Of a stretch of 64,000 nt of DNA, positions 35,106-46,141 are shown in pieces. The notes under the pieces are model-generated. The model did no database searches and had not been told where the DNA came from. It worked only from the letters and a program-made list of their open reading frames with translations. The DNA comes from Streptomyces sp. APSN-46.1 (GTDB lineage: Bacteria; Actinomycetota; Actinomycetes; Streptomycetales; Streptomycetaceae): NCBI RefSeq assembly GCF_022815725.1, contig NZ_JALGRF010000013.1:121508-185507 (forward strand), in the 5' to 3' direction. How positions within the stretch are numbered: the first letter of the stretch is position 1; every line of letters starts with the position of its first letter. Made by a program: the position numbers and the translations under genes.

Positions 35106-35286
35106 CCGCCGTGCGGCGCCGCTGCCGGGGGCTCCGCCCCCGGACCCCCGCGCCTCAAACGCCGGCGAGGCTGGATTTACCCCGGCGTCGGCTGGCCCGC
35201 CCGCAGGGCAATTTCAGCCCCGCCGGCGTTTGAGGCGCGGGTCCGGGCAGAGCCCGGGAAACGGCGCGGAGCAACGACCGGCAGGG
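35106..35286. repeat. Facing copies of a Streptomyces intergenic repeat
   Basis: This convergent gap is almost entirely a repeat pair. The left copy (about 35129-35177) holds GGGGGCTCCGCCCCCGGAC, CGCGCCTCAAACGCCGGCG and AGGCTGGA. The right copy (about 35216-35258) holds the reverse complement: CGCCGGCGTTTGAGGCGCGG, GTCCGGGC and GAGCCCGG. The same sequence recurs at 63.8-64.0 kb. Arms of about 40 bp could form a large bidirectional terminator. Confidence 0.85.
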
Positions 35287-36498
35287 TCAAGCCGCGTGCA
35301 ACGACTCGGCGGCCGGTGTCAGCCGGGCCACACGGGACCAGCCGGCCGCCGCCTTCAGGGCGGAACCCGCCGCCAGGCCCCAGGCGGCCCCGGCGACCCC
35401 CCACACCGCGTACCCGCCCAACAGCAGCCCCACCGACACCAGCGAGAAGACCACCTGCAACGACAGCGTCGCCTTCGGCGCAAGCACCCGCAGCGTCAGC
35501 AGCGCACACGTCCCCAGCCCCATCACCGCGTACTGCGCGCCCGTCGCCGGCAGCAGAGCCGACGCCGCCGCCCAGGTGTCGCCGAGCAGCTGCCGCCCCA
35601 CCCGGTCGGGCAGCGCGTACAGGACGGCCGCCCAGCCCCCGCCGACCCCCGCCAGCACCAGCCCCAGCAGTACGGTCGCCCGTACCGTGGCCCGCTTGCC
35701 GCCGAGCCGCGACAGCACGGGCGGCCCGAACGCGTTGGCCGAGTTGAACAGCACGTTCAGCGGCCCGAACAGGGTGGTCGCACCCCGCAGCGCACCCACC
35801 GCCAGCGGAGTGCCGAAGACGCCGAGTCCGAGCACCGCGAGCTGGCTGGAGCCGTTGCCCACGGCGAACTCGACCACGAACCGCTGCCCCAGGTGCCCGC
35901 GCCGCACATACGGCCGCAGGTCCACGCCCGCGCCCCGCACGTACGGCCGCAGCAGCCACAGCCCCAGCCCGAGCGCCGGCAGCGCGGAGACGCCCCACAC
36001 CAGCACCAGCCGCCCCGCCGAAGCCCCCTCGGGCTGCACCGCCAGCGCCGCGACCACGCACGCCAGCCGCAGCGCGTCGGCGGCCAGCGCCCGCTCGGGA
36101 ACCCGCAGCGCGGAGAAGCAGTACCGCAGCCCGTCCTGTACGAGTACCAACGGCAGTACGAGGCCCAGCGCGAGGAACGCCCGCCCCGCCGCCCCCGGCA
36201 GCAGCAGCCCCACGGCCACGAGCCCGGCACCGACGACGGCCGAGGCGGCGCCCGTGAAGGCAACGGCCGAACGGCACACGGCGCCCAGCCGGTCGCCCTT
36301 CGCCAGCACCACCGTCTGGCCGACGTAGGCCATGTTCAGCCCCAGCAGCACGCTGAACACCACGTACACCATCGAGAAGTCGGCGAAGCCGGACGCCGAC
36401 GAGAGCCGGGCGGCCAGCACCAGCACCAGGATGTTCGTGGCGCTGGAGGCGGCCTGGTCCAGGATCGAGGAGACCGCCGCGAGGCCGCGCCGGCTCAC
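35287..36498 (-). CDS. Wzx-like polysaccharide flippase (MOP family)
   Basis: A 403-residue integral membrane protein with about 12 predicted helices, such as TNILVLVLAARLSSASGFADF, FSMVYVVFSVLLGLNM, VVGAGLVAVGLLLPG and VFSLVSVGLLLGGYAVWGV. The start LDQAASSATNILVLVLAAR is typical of lipid-linked oligosaccharide flippases. It would move undecaprenyl-linked repeat units to the outer face of the membrane. The GTG at 36496-36498 overlaps the stop of the Wzz-like gene in a GTGA motif. It is the last gene of the three-gene minus-strand unit GT4-Wzz-Wzx. Confidence 0.85.
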   Translation of the reverse strand: MSRRGLAAVSSILDQAASSATNILVLVLAARLSSASGFADFSMVYVVFSVLLGLNMAYVGQTVVLAKGDRLGAVCRSAVAFTGAASAVVGAGLVAVGLLLPGAAGRAFLALGLVLPLVLVQDGLRYCFSALRVPERALAADALRLACVVAALAVQPEGASAGRLVLVWGVSALPALGLGLWLLRPYVRGAGVDLRPYVRRGHLGQRFVVEFAVGNGSSQLAVLGLGVFGTPLAVGALRGATTLFGPLNVLFNSANAFGPPVLSRLGGKRATVRATVLLGLVLAGVGGGWAAVLYALPDRVGRQLLGDTWAAASALLPATGAQYAVMGLGTCALLTLRVLAPKATLSLQVVFSLVSVGLLLGGYAVWGVAGAAWGLAAGSALKAAAGWSRVARLTPAAESLHAA

Positions 36499-38252
36499 CT
36501 GCGGCCCGTACGGACCGTACGCAGGGCGACGGTGTCGGTGCCGTCACCGGGAACGTGCTGCTCCGGCTCGGCCGCGTCCACCCGCGGCAGCGGCTGGGCG
36601 GCGGGCCCGGCCGCGGGCGACGCCGAGGCCGCGGCGGTGGCCCCCCGGCCGCCCTTCTTGCCCCGGCCGCGCTTCTCGCCTGGCAGCGGCGCGTGCAGCA
36701 CCGCGCCGAGCACGGTGCCGCCGGCCCCGCTGATCAGCTCGCGGATCCGGGTCAGGTCGGTGCGCTGGACGGCGCGCGGGTCGCATACGACGAGGACGCC
36801 GTCGACGCGGTCTACGAGGGCGAGCGCGTCGGCGTAGGAGAGCACGGGCGGCGCGAGCACGACGACCGTGGAGTTGGGGGAGTCGGCCTCGGAGACCAGC
36901 CGGGTGGCGCGCGGCGAGGTCAGGGCGCGGGCGACGTTGCGGACCCGCTCGCCCGGGATCAGGTCGAAGGCGCCCGACTCCCCGGCGTCCACGACGAGCT
37001 GGCGCCCGTCGGGCCAGTCGGACTCCCCGTGCTGCCCGGGGTTCCCGTCGGCGGACGGGCCGCCCGGCAGCCGGCTCCAGCCGGGCCGCCCGCCCGCGTC
37101 GGTCGGCAGCTGGCTGGCCAGCACCGGGGTCCGCAGGTCGGCCTCGATGAGCAGGACGTCCTTGCCGGTCTCCGCGAAGGAGGCGGCCAGGTTCACGGCC
37201 ACCGCGGCGGCGGTCTCGCTGCTGCCGCGCGGGGCGACCACGAGCAGCCGGCGCCGGTCGGCGAACCGGGAGTCGTAGGCGAGCCGGAAGGCCACCGAGC
37301 GGTACTCCTCGGCGAGCCGGGGGTCCTCCTCACCGGCCGCGAGCAGCGGCCCGCCGCCGGTCTTGTCCCGGGGCAGGGAGCCCAGTACGGGCGCGCGCAG
37401 GGCCCGCGCGACGTCCCCCTCGGAGCGCGGCGCCGGGTCGAAGACGAGCCGGACCCAGGCGGCGAGCAGGCCGAGCGCGAGGCCCACGGCCGCGCCGAGC
37501 GCCAGCGACATCGGCAGGCCCGGGCCGTCGGGAGCGGTGGGCGCGGTGGCGGCGCTGGTGACCCGGCCCGGGGTCATGTCCAGGGCCTGGAGCTTGGCGA
37601 TGTTGGTGTTGAGGGTGTTGACCTTGCTCTGCAGGTCGGTCTTGGAGGCGTACGCCGCGTCGCGCCCCGCACCGGCCGACATGGAGTTGATCTGCTTGAC
37701 GACCTCGTCCAGCTGCTTGACGGCCGGGTCGCGCTGCTCCTGGTACCCCTTGACCATCGTGTCGCGCGTGACGTCCAGGGCCTCCTGCCGCTTGAGCAGG
37801 TACGCCTCGGTCATCGCGTTGGCGCGGGTGGCGGCCGTCTTGGGGGAGGACGCGGTGTAGGTGAAGCGGAGCACCATCGTCTGCGGCGGGTTCGTCACCT
37901 GGAGACCGCTGCGCAGGGCGGCGAAGCCGGCCGTATCCACGCCGAGTTTCTTCGCGGCCGCGGCGGCTGTGGAGCTGGAGAGCGCGACCTGCCGCTCCGA
38001 GCCGATGTTGATCGCCTTGTCGGGCGCGAGGCTCGGGTTGAACGGGTCGTCGGTGGGCGCGCGCAGGACGACGTCCGCCGTGGCCACGTAGGTGTCGGCC
38101 GTGGAGATGCCGAGGTAGACGCCGCCCAGCAGGCCGATCCCGATGCCGGTCCCGATGAGCCGGCGGTAGCGCAGGAGCTGGCGGAACTGGTCCCTGAGGA
38201 GATCGGGCTCGTCCTCGGCCGGGGGCCCCGCCGGGCGGTTCGTCTCGATCAC
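36495..38252 (-). CDS. Wzz/BY-kinase-like chain-length protein with degenerate P-loop
   Basis: A 585-residue protein. It has a Wzz domain with transmembrane helix 1 at about 33-50 and helix 2 at about 248-268, and between them a periplasm-facing part with a coiled-coil stretch (about 150-225). The cytoplasmic domain (about 280-530) is built like a BY-kinase/MinD-type ATPase, but the Walker A position reads APRGSSETAAA (340-350) with no GKS/GKT lysine. The Walker A' strand reads VLLIEADLRTP. There is no tyrosine cluster at the C-terminus, which is a Lys/Arg/Ala/Pro-rich tail. It probably controls chain length or export without kinase activity. The GTG at 38250-38252 overlaps the upstream GT4 stop. 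Confidence 0.85.
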   Translation of the reverse strand: MIETNRPAGPPAEDEPDLLRDQFRQLLRYRRLIGTGIGIGLLGGVYLGISTADTYVATADVVLRAPTDDPFNPSLAPDKAINIGSERQVALSSSTAAAAAKKLGVDTAGFAALRSGLQVTNPPQTMVLRFTYTASSPKTAATRANAMTEAYLLKRQEALDVTRDTMVKGYQEQRDPAVKQLDEVVKQINSMSAGAGRDAAYASKTDLQSKVNTLNTNIAKLQALDMTPGRVTSAATAPTAPDGPGLPMSLALGAAVGLALGLLAAWVRLVFDPAPRSEGDVARALRAPVLGSLPRDKTGGGPLLAAGEEDPRLAEEYRSVAFRLAYDSRFADRRRLLVVAPRGSSETAAAVAVNLAASFAETGKDVLLIEADLRTPVLASQLPTDAGGRPGWSRLPGGPSADGNPGQHGESDWPDGRQLVVDAGESGAFDLIPGERVRNVARALTSPRATRLVSEADSPNSTVVVLAPPVLSYADALALVDRVDGVLVVCDPRAVQRTDLTRIRELISGAGGTVLGAVLHAPLPGEKRGRGKKGGRGATAAASASPAAGPAAQPLPRVDAAEPEQHVPGDGTDTVALRTVRTGRR

Positions 38253-39484
38253 GGCTTGGGCCCCCCAAGTGCTTCGTCCATCAGTGCGTCGATGCGGGCC
38301 AGGCCCGCCTCACGGCTGAGGTGCGCCGCCACATGGCGTGGTCCGGCCGCTCCCAGCCGGTCCGCGCCCTCGGGGTCCTCGGCCAGGGCCCGTACGGCCT
38401 TCAGCAGGGCGTCGGGGTCCTCCGGCGGTACGAGCACCCCGGCGCCCGAACGCTCCACCTCCTGGGCGGTGCCGCCCAGCGCCGCGACGGAGGCGACGAC
38501 GGGCCGGCCCGCCTGGAAATAGGAGGTGAGTTTCGACGGCACGCTCATGTCCATCACGGCCGCGTGCTGGGTGACCGCGAGGACGTCCGCCGCGGCGAGG
38601 ATATCCGGGAACTCGCCGTCGGCGGCAGGGGGGATGATGTCCAGATTCGGTACGTCGGCCGCGAGGTCGGCGAGGGCCCCGCGCTGGCTGCCGTCACCCA
38701 TGAGGACGAAGCGCACGCTCGGATCCCGCCGCGCCGCGCCGACCAGGACCTCCAGCCCCTGCTTGAGGCCCATGTTCCCGGAGTGCAGGACGACCGTCTG
38801 CCCGGGGGCCCAGCCGAGGTGGCGCCGGGTCTCGCCGCGCGGCTTGGTCGGCAGCGGCACGTGGGACCAGTTGGGGACGAGCCGGATCCGCTCCGGGTCC
38901 ACACCCATGCCGACGACGCGGTCCACGAAGGTCTCGTGGATGACGCCGACCAGCGTGGCCCGCTTCAGCGCGTACGCCTCGGCGCGGCCGGCGATCGCGG
39001 CCGCCTTGTCGCCGCCGCTGATCCCGCTCTGCGCGGCGGCGGCGCCCATCAGGTCCTGGACGACCGGGACGAACGGCACCTTCCAACGCGCCGCGAGCCG
39101 AGCGGCCGTCACCCCGCCCGCCAGGCTGGGCATTTGGGCGAGGACCGCGTCGGGCTTCGGCATCCGGGGCGGGGCCGCGGCCCCGTGCAGCAGGATCGAT
39201 CCTTCGAACAGGGCGCGCCGCACGGCGGTCTGACGCGTCGGCACGGTGTGCGCACGCCGGTGCACGGTGACCCCCGCGCGCTGTTCCGTGCGCCGGAGCG
39301 CCCCCTTGTACTCCGGTTCGAGCGACCACGCGGGGTAGTGCGGCATCCCCGCCAGCACGTGGGTCTCGTGGCCGAGATCCGCCCAGTGCTCCGCGATCTG
39401 GGTGGCGTACGGGCCAATCCCCGCGTGCTCGGGAGCGTAATTGGTGGAAACCAGCAGCAGCCGCCGGTGACCGGATCTGGACAC
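38249..39484 (-). CDS. WcaI/WbuB-like GT4 glycosyltransferase
   Basis: A 411-residue GT-B glycosyltransferase. The N-terminus LLLVSTNYAPEHAGIGPYA is typical of WcaI/WbuB-type enzymes (fucosyl- or N-acetylfucosaminyl-transferases). VPFVPVVQDLMGAAAAQSG, LRLVPNWSHVPLP-like sequence, VVLHSGNMGLKQGLEVLV and MSVPSKLTSYFQAGRPVVAS follow. A GDP-fucose donor would fit the gmd/fcl genes of the locus; this is inference. The start is the GTG at 39482-39484, after AAGGGGACG. It is the first gene of the minus-strand GT4-Wzz-Wzx unit. Confidence 0.9.
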   Translation of the reverse strand: MSRSGHRRLLLVSTNYAPEHAGIGPYATQIAEHWADLGHETHVLAGMPHYPAWSLEPEYKGALRRTEQRAGVTVHRRAHTVPTRQTAVRRALFEGSILLHGAAAPPRMPKPDAVLAQMPSLAGGVTAARLAARWKVPFVPVVQDLMGAAAAQSGISGGDKAAAIAGRAEAYALKRATLVGVIHETFVDRVVGMGVDPERIRLVPNWSHVPLPTKPRGETRRHLGWAPGQTVVLHSGNMGLKQGLEVLVGAARRDPSVRFVLMGDGSQRGALADLAADVPNLDIIPPAADGEFPDILAAADVLAVTQHAAVMDMSVPSKLTSYFQAGRPVVASVAALGGTAQEVERSGAGVLVPPEDPDALLKAVRALAEDPEGADRLGAAGPRHVAAHLSREAGLARIDALMDEALGGPKP

Positions 39485-39611
39485 TGAACGTCCCCTTCCC
39501 CCCTGGATGATGCGCTCGTCACCCTATTCGTTCACCGGCAGGGTGCGGAACGTGCACGCTATTGTCTGCTAATCCGCCACACCGGGGGGTGTGGCTGCTG
39601 GGGGGTAACTG

Positions 39612-40109
39612 ATGACGCAGCAGGACATGTCCGACCTCGGCCCGACCGCGCGCAGACCGTACCGAGTCGGCTATGCGCCCGGCGCGTACGACCTGTTCCA
39701 CATCGGGCACCTGAACATCCTTCGGCACGCCCGGAGCCAGTGCGACTACCTGGTGGCCGGCGTCGTCTCCGACGAGATGGCCGAACTGGCCAAGGGCCGC
39801 CGCCCGATGATTCCGCTCGTCGAGCGGCTGGAGATCGTCCGCAGCGTCAAGTACGTGGACGCCGCGTTCGTCGAGACGGTCCCGAACAAGGTGGAGACCT
39901 GGAAGCAGGTCCGCTTCGACGTCCTCTTCAAGGGCGACGACTGGCGCGGCACGGCCAAGGGCGCCAAGTTGGAACGGGACTTCGCCGCCGTCGGCGTCGA
40001 TGTCGTCTACTTCCCCTACACCGTGCACACGTCCAGCACCCAGCTGCGCCGGGCGCTGGACGCGCTGGCCGCACCGCTCGCGGAGGCCGTCACCGCGGAA
40101 CGGCGCTGA
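39612..40109 (+). CDS. TagD-like cytidylyltransferase
   Basis: A 165-residue nucleotidyltransferase. YAPGAYDLFHIGHLNILRHA holds the HxGH motif; ERLEIVRSVKYVD, the KGDDWRG motif and HTSSTQLRRAL complete the set seen in glycerol-3-phosphate cytidylyltransferases. It probably activates a phosphorylated small molecule (glycerol-, ribitol- or another alcohol phosphate) with CTP. The ATG at 39612 is preceded by GGGGGG. It converges on and overlaps by 20 bp a CDP-alcohol transferase gene, a natural user of a CDP-alcohol. The substrate is not determined. Confidence 0.88.
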   Translation: MTQQDMSDLGPTARRPYRVGYAPGAYDLFHIGHLNILRHARSQCDYLVAGVVSDEMAELAKGRRPMIPLVERLEIVRSVKYVDAAFVETVPNKVETWKQVRFDVLFKGDDWRGTAKGAKLERDFAAVGVDVVYFPYTVHTSSTQLRRALDALAAPLAEAVTAERR

Positions 40110-40812
40110 GCTCCCGGAACCACTTCGCCAGGAACGCCAGCAGGAACAGCACGGCGACCGCGCCCAACCCCGCGTACGCCCAGCGGAACAGCTCCCCGCC
40201 GCCCAGCAGCAGGAACACCAGGCAGAACACGCCGTAGTCCACGGGCAGCAACGCCACCGCGCGCACGGTCGACGGCGCGGCGGCGGGGCTCCCCGGCGGG
40301 GGCTTCGGCTTCAGCTTCTCGGTCAGCAGCCCCCCGAAGAAGGTGACGACCGAGGCGAACTGGAAGCCCAGCGGCACCAGCAGCCAGCCGTCCCCGGCGG
40401 TCCCGTACTCACCGGGGAAGCGGTAGAAGGCGATCAGCACGCAGGTGTGCAGCGCGGTCAGCTTGGCGCAGTCCACGACGTGGTCGAGCCACTCGCCCGC
40501 CGCGCTGCCGCCCCCGCGCAGCCGGGCCAGCTGCCCGTCGGCGGAGTCGAAGGCGAAGCCGACGGCGAGCGCCGCCCACACGGTGATCCCGAGGCCCCAC
40601 GAGGGCGCGCTCAGCGCGACCGCGGCGACGGCGGCGAAGCTGAAGGCGGCGCTGATCAGCGTCACTTGGTTCGGGGTGAGCCCGAGGGCGTACGACCCGG
40701 CGGCCAGGTACCGCCCGGCGGGCCGGTTGACGAACCGCGAATAGAGCGACACCCCCTTCGCCGACTTCTGCGCCCCGCGCAGCTCCCGCAGCGCGGTCCC
40801 GAAACTCGCCAT
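40090..40812 (-). CDS. CDP-alcohol phosphatidyltransferase family protein
   Basis: A 240-residue membrane enzyme with about six helices. The family motif DG(x)2AR...G(x)3D(x)3D is intact: DSADGQLARLRGGG then AGEWLDHVVD. Such enzymes transfer a phospho-group between a CDP-alcohol and a second alcohol (phosphatidylinositol phosphate synthase and relatives). The start is the ATG at 40810-40812, preceded by GAAGGGG. Its 3' end overlaps the cytidylyltransferase gene, so transcripts are convergent although the functions look linked. It might modify the exopolysaccharide or make a special phospholipid. Confidence 0.88.
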   Translation of the reverse strand: MASFGTALRELRGAQKSAKGVSLYSRFVNRPAGRYLAAGSYALGLTPNQVTLISAAFSFAAVAAVALSAPSWGLGITVWAALAVGFAFDSADGQLARLRGGGSAAGEWLDHVVDCAKLTALHTCVLIAFYRFPGEYGTAGDGWLLVPLGFQFASVVTFFGGLLTEKLKPKPPPGSPAAAPSTVRAVALLPVDYGVFCLVFLLLGGGELFRWAYAGLGAVAVLFLLAFLAKWFRELSAVPR

Positions 40813-40883
40813 CCACAAGCCCCTTCGAACAAATGCATACGCCGCGTGCGTACGTACGAAGGTCACATCATCGCAGGGAGCCC

Positions 40884-43274
<2,391 letters not shown>

Positions 43275-43439
43275 TGCCCGCCTCCACGGCTCCTGGGTAC
43301 CGGCGGGGGAGTGCGGCCCCGGCGTCCCGGCCTGGGCCCGCCCCCGTCTGGTCCTTCCCTGTGTTCTGCCCGGACAGTTCTGCCCGGAACGTGCGGCGCG
43401 CTCACGTTTCCCCCGGAGGGGGCCGGTCGTTGGAGGGGC

Positions 43440-44669
43440 GTGACTCTTCTGACGAGGCGGGCAGGGGCGGGCTTGGCCGCCGTAGCGGCATGGGCGGGCC
43501 TGCTGGGCGGCCTGGCCGGATGCACCGAGGGCGGCGGATCCCCGGTCGAGATCCAGCTGCCCGGAAAACCCCGATCGCCGGTCGAGGCGATCCGGATCAC
43601 CCCCGAGGACAACGCCAAGGGGGTGCCGGCCGAGGGTCCGCTGACCGTATCCGTGCCCGAGGGCCGGCTGGAGCGGGTCGTGGTCACCAAGGTGGAGGAC
43701 GTCCAGGAGGAGCAGGTGCCCGGCGCCATCGCCGCCGACGGCCTCAGCTGGAGCCCCGACCTCGCGTCCGGACGGCTCGCGCTGGCCGCCAAGTACACGG
43801 TGGACGCGGTCGCCCTCGACGGGCACAACCGCCGCCAGGCCCGGCACACCACCTTCACCACCTTCGTCCCCGAGGAGCGGTTCATCGGCTACTTCAAGCC
43901 CGAGAACCGCTCCACCGTGGGCGTCGGCATGATCGTCTCCTTCCGGTTCAGCCGGCCGCTCAAGCACCGCGCCGCGGTGGAACGGGCGATCACCGTCACC
44001 TCCGACCCCGCCGTGGAGGTCGAGGGCCACTGGTTCGGCGACGACCGCCTCGACTTCCGGCCCAGGGAGTACTGGAAGCCCGGCACCAAGGTCACCGTGA
44101 AGATGAGCCTCCGCGACATCGAGGGCGCCCCCGACTCGTACGGCATCCAGGACAAGACCATCACCTTCACCGTCGGCCGCTCCCAGATCTCCACCGTGGA
44201 CGCGGCCGAGCACACCATGGAGGTGCGCCGGGACGGAGAACTGCTCTCCACCGTGCCCATCAGCGCCGGGGCGCCCAAGAACACCACGTACAACGGGAAG
44301 ATGGTGGTGATGGAGCTCTTCGACGTCACCCGTATGAACGGCCAGACCGTCGGCTTCGGCGGCGAGTACGACATCCCCGACGTCCCGCACGCCATGCGGC
44401 TCACCAGCTCCGGCACCTTCCTGCACGGCAACTACTGGGCCAGCCCGGACACCTTCGGCTCCTCCAACACCAGCCACGGCTGCATCGGACTGCGCGACGA
44501 CAAGGGCGGTGGCTCGGACACCCCGGCCGGATGGTTCTTCGACCGGACGCTGGTCGGGGACGTGGTGGAGGTCCTGAACTCGCAGGACAAGACCGTGGCC
44601 GCGAACAACGGGCTGGGCGGCTGGAACATGTCCTGGGCCGACTGGGTCGCCGGCTCGGCGCTCACCTGA
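43440..44669 (+). CDS. L,D-transpeptidase lipoprotein 1
   Basis: A 409-residue lipoprotein. The signal AVAAWAGLLGGLAGC gives a lipidated Cys at about residue 28. Two Ig-like domains (about 45-265) precede the YkuD domain with HGNYWASPDTFGSSNTSHGC, where the catalytic Cys is C348 in SHGCIGL. It should form 3-3 crosslinks in peptidoglycan or attach proteins, outside the membrane. The GTG at 43440 sits behind GGAGGGGC. The architecture is that of mycobacterial LdtMt2-type enzymes. It lies divergent from glgX and 158 bp before a paralogue. Confidence 0.93.
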   Translation: MTLLTRRAGAGLAAVAAWAGLLGGLAGCTEGGGSPVEIQLPGKPRSPVEAIRITPEDNAKGVPAEGPLTVSVPEGRLERVVVTKVEDVQEEQVPGAIAADGLSWSPDLASGRLALAAKYTVDAVALDGHNRRQARHTTFTTFVPEERFIGYFKPENRSTVGVGMIVSFRFSRPLKHRAAVERAITVTSDPAVEVEGHWFGDDRLDFRPREYWKPGTKVTVKMSLRDIEGAPDSYGIQDKTITFTVGRSQISTVDAAEHTMEVRRDGELLSTVPISAGAPKNTTYNGKMVVMELFDVTRMNGQTVGFGGEYDIPDVPHAMRLTSSGTFLHGNYWASPDTFGSSNTSHGCIGLRDDKGGGSDTPAGWFFDRTLVGDVVEVLNSQDKTVAANNGLGGWNMSWADWVAGSALT

Positions 44670-44827
44670 GACTGAGCGGAGGAGCCGGAGGAGCCCTCGT
44701 CCGTGCCGTCAGTTGGGACGGAATGGTGACAAGACCGTGGCTCACCGTGATCTGCCCGTGTGGTTACCTGTCGTCAAGCGCGTGACTGTCCGCGCGCGGG
44801 GGACATGGGGACATGGGGAGAACAAGA

Positions 44828-46057
44828 GTGAACCTGCAGCCGATACGCGGCCGCGCCCGCACCGGCCTGCCGGCCCTCCTTCTGGGGGCGGCCCTGCTGC
44901 TCACCAGCGCGTGCAGCGGCGGCGGCAACAGCGGTGGCAGCGGCGGCGACAACGGCGGGGGCGGCGGGGGCACCGGCAAGACCGGTACCGAGGCGTCCAA
45001 GGCCGTGGTCAGCGTCAAGCCGGACGACGGAGCCAAGGAGGTCGCCACCAGCGGCATCCTGAAGATATCGAGCACCGGCGGCAAGCTCACCGCGGTGAAC
45101 GTCGCCGACACCAAGGGCAACGAGGTCGAGGGCAAGCTCGCCGAGGACGGTGCGAGCTGGGAGCCCGCCCGCCACCTCGCCTCCGCCACGGAGTACAAGG
45201 TGCACGCGGTGGCCAAGGACGAGGCGGGCCGGGAGTCCGCCAAGGACACCACCTTCACCACCCTCACCCCCAAGAACACCTTCGTCGGCCACTACACGCC
45301 CGAGGACGGCCAGACCGTCGGCGTGGGCATGCCGGTCTCCATCAACTTCACCCGCGGCATCACCAACCCCGAGGCCGTCGAGAAGGCCATCACGGTCACG
45401 GCCGAGCCGTCCGTGCCGGTCGAGGGCCACTGGTTCGGCAACGACCGCCTCGACTTCCGCCCCGAGAACTACTGGGCGGCCGGCACCAAGGTCACCGTGA
45501 AGCTCGCCCTCGACGGTGTCGAAGGCCGCCCCGGCGTCTACGGCAAGCAGACCCGTACGGTCACCTTCACCGTCGGGCGCTCCCAGGTCTCCACCGTCGA
45601 CGCGTCCAGCAAGCAGATGCAGGTCGTCCGCGACGGCCAGGTGCTCAAGAACATCCCGATCACCGCGGGCGCCCCGGCCACCACCACGTACAACGGCCAG
45701 ATGGTCATCAGCGAGAAGTACAAGGTGACCCGGATGAACGGCGCGACCGTCGGCTTCGGCGGCGAGTACGACATCTCCGACGTCCCGCACGCGATGCGCC
45801 TGTCCACCTCGGGCACCTTCGTCCACGGCAACTACTGGGCCTCCGGCGGCACCTTCGGCTCGGAGAACGTCAGCCACGGCTGCGTCGGCCTGAAGGACGT
45901 CCGCGGCGCGGGCGACGGCGACCAGCCCGCCGCGTGGTTCTTCAACGAGTCCCTGATCGGTGACGTGGTCATCGTGAAGAACTCCAAGGACAAGCAGATC
46001 GCCCCGGACAACGGCCTCAACGGCTGGAACATGTCCTGGGCGGAGTGGACCAAGTAG
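44828..46057 (+). CDS. L,D-transpeptidase lipoprotein 2
   Basis: A paralogue of the preceding gene with the same length (409 residues from this start) and architecture: lipoprotein signal (ALLLGAALLLTSAC), a Gly/Ser-rich linker, two Ig-like domains, and a YkuD domain with catalytic C352 in SHGCVGL. Long identical stretches such as GATVGFGGEYDI and GWNMSWA/D show that the pair arose by duplication. The GTG at 44828 follows GGGGAGAACAAGA; an ATG at 44813 would add five residues and is also plausible. A strong hairpin follows the gene. Confidence 0.92.
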   Translation: MNLQPIRGRARTGLPALLLGAALLLTSACSGGGNSGGSGGDNGGGGGGTGKTGTEASKAVVSVKPDDGAKEVATSGILKISSTGGKLTAVNVADTKGNEVEGKLAEDGASWEPARHLASATEYKVHAVAKDEAGRESAKDTTFTTLTPKNTFVGHYTPEDGQTVGVGMPVSINFTRGITNPEAVEKAITVTAEPSVPVEGHWFGNDRLDFRPENYWAAGTKVTVKLALDGVEGRPGVYGKQTRTVTFTVGRSQVSTVDASSKQMQVVRDGQVLKNIPITAGAPATTTYNGQMVISEKYKVTRMNGATVGFGGEYDISDVPHAMRLSTSGTFVHGNYWASGGTFGSENVSHGCVGLKDVRGAGDGDQPAAWFFNESLIGDVVIVKNSKDKQIAPDNGLNGWNMSWAEWTK

Positions 46058-46077
46058 TCCCCTCCCGGCAATCGATG

Positions 46078-46110
46078 TGGCCCGGCGCTGTGACCGACAG
46101 CACCGGGCCA
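46078..46110 (+). terminator. Terminator hairpin after the second L,D-transpeptidase
   Basis: TGGCCCGG...CCGGGCCA with inner GCTGT/ACAGC forms a long stem with one mismatch, 20 bp after the stop. Confidence 0.8.
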
Positions 46111-46141
46111 CTTCCCGTTAACCGCCGCTAACCTGGCCCGT

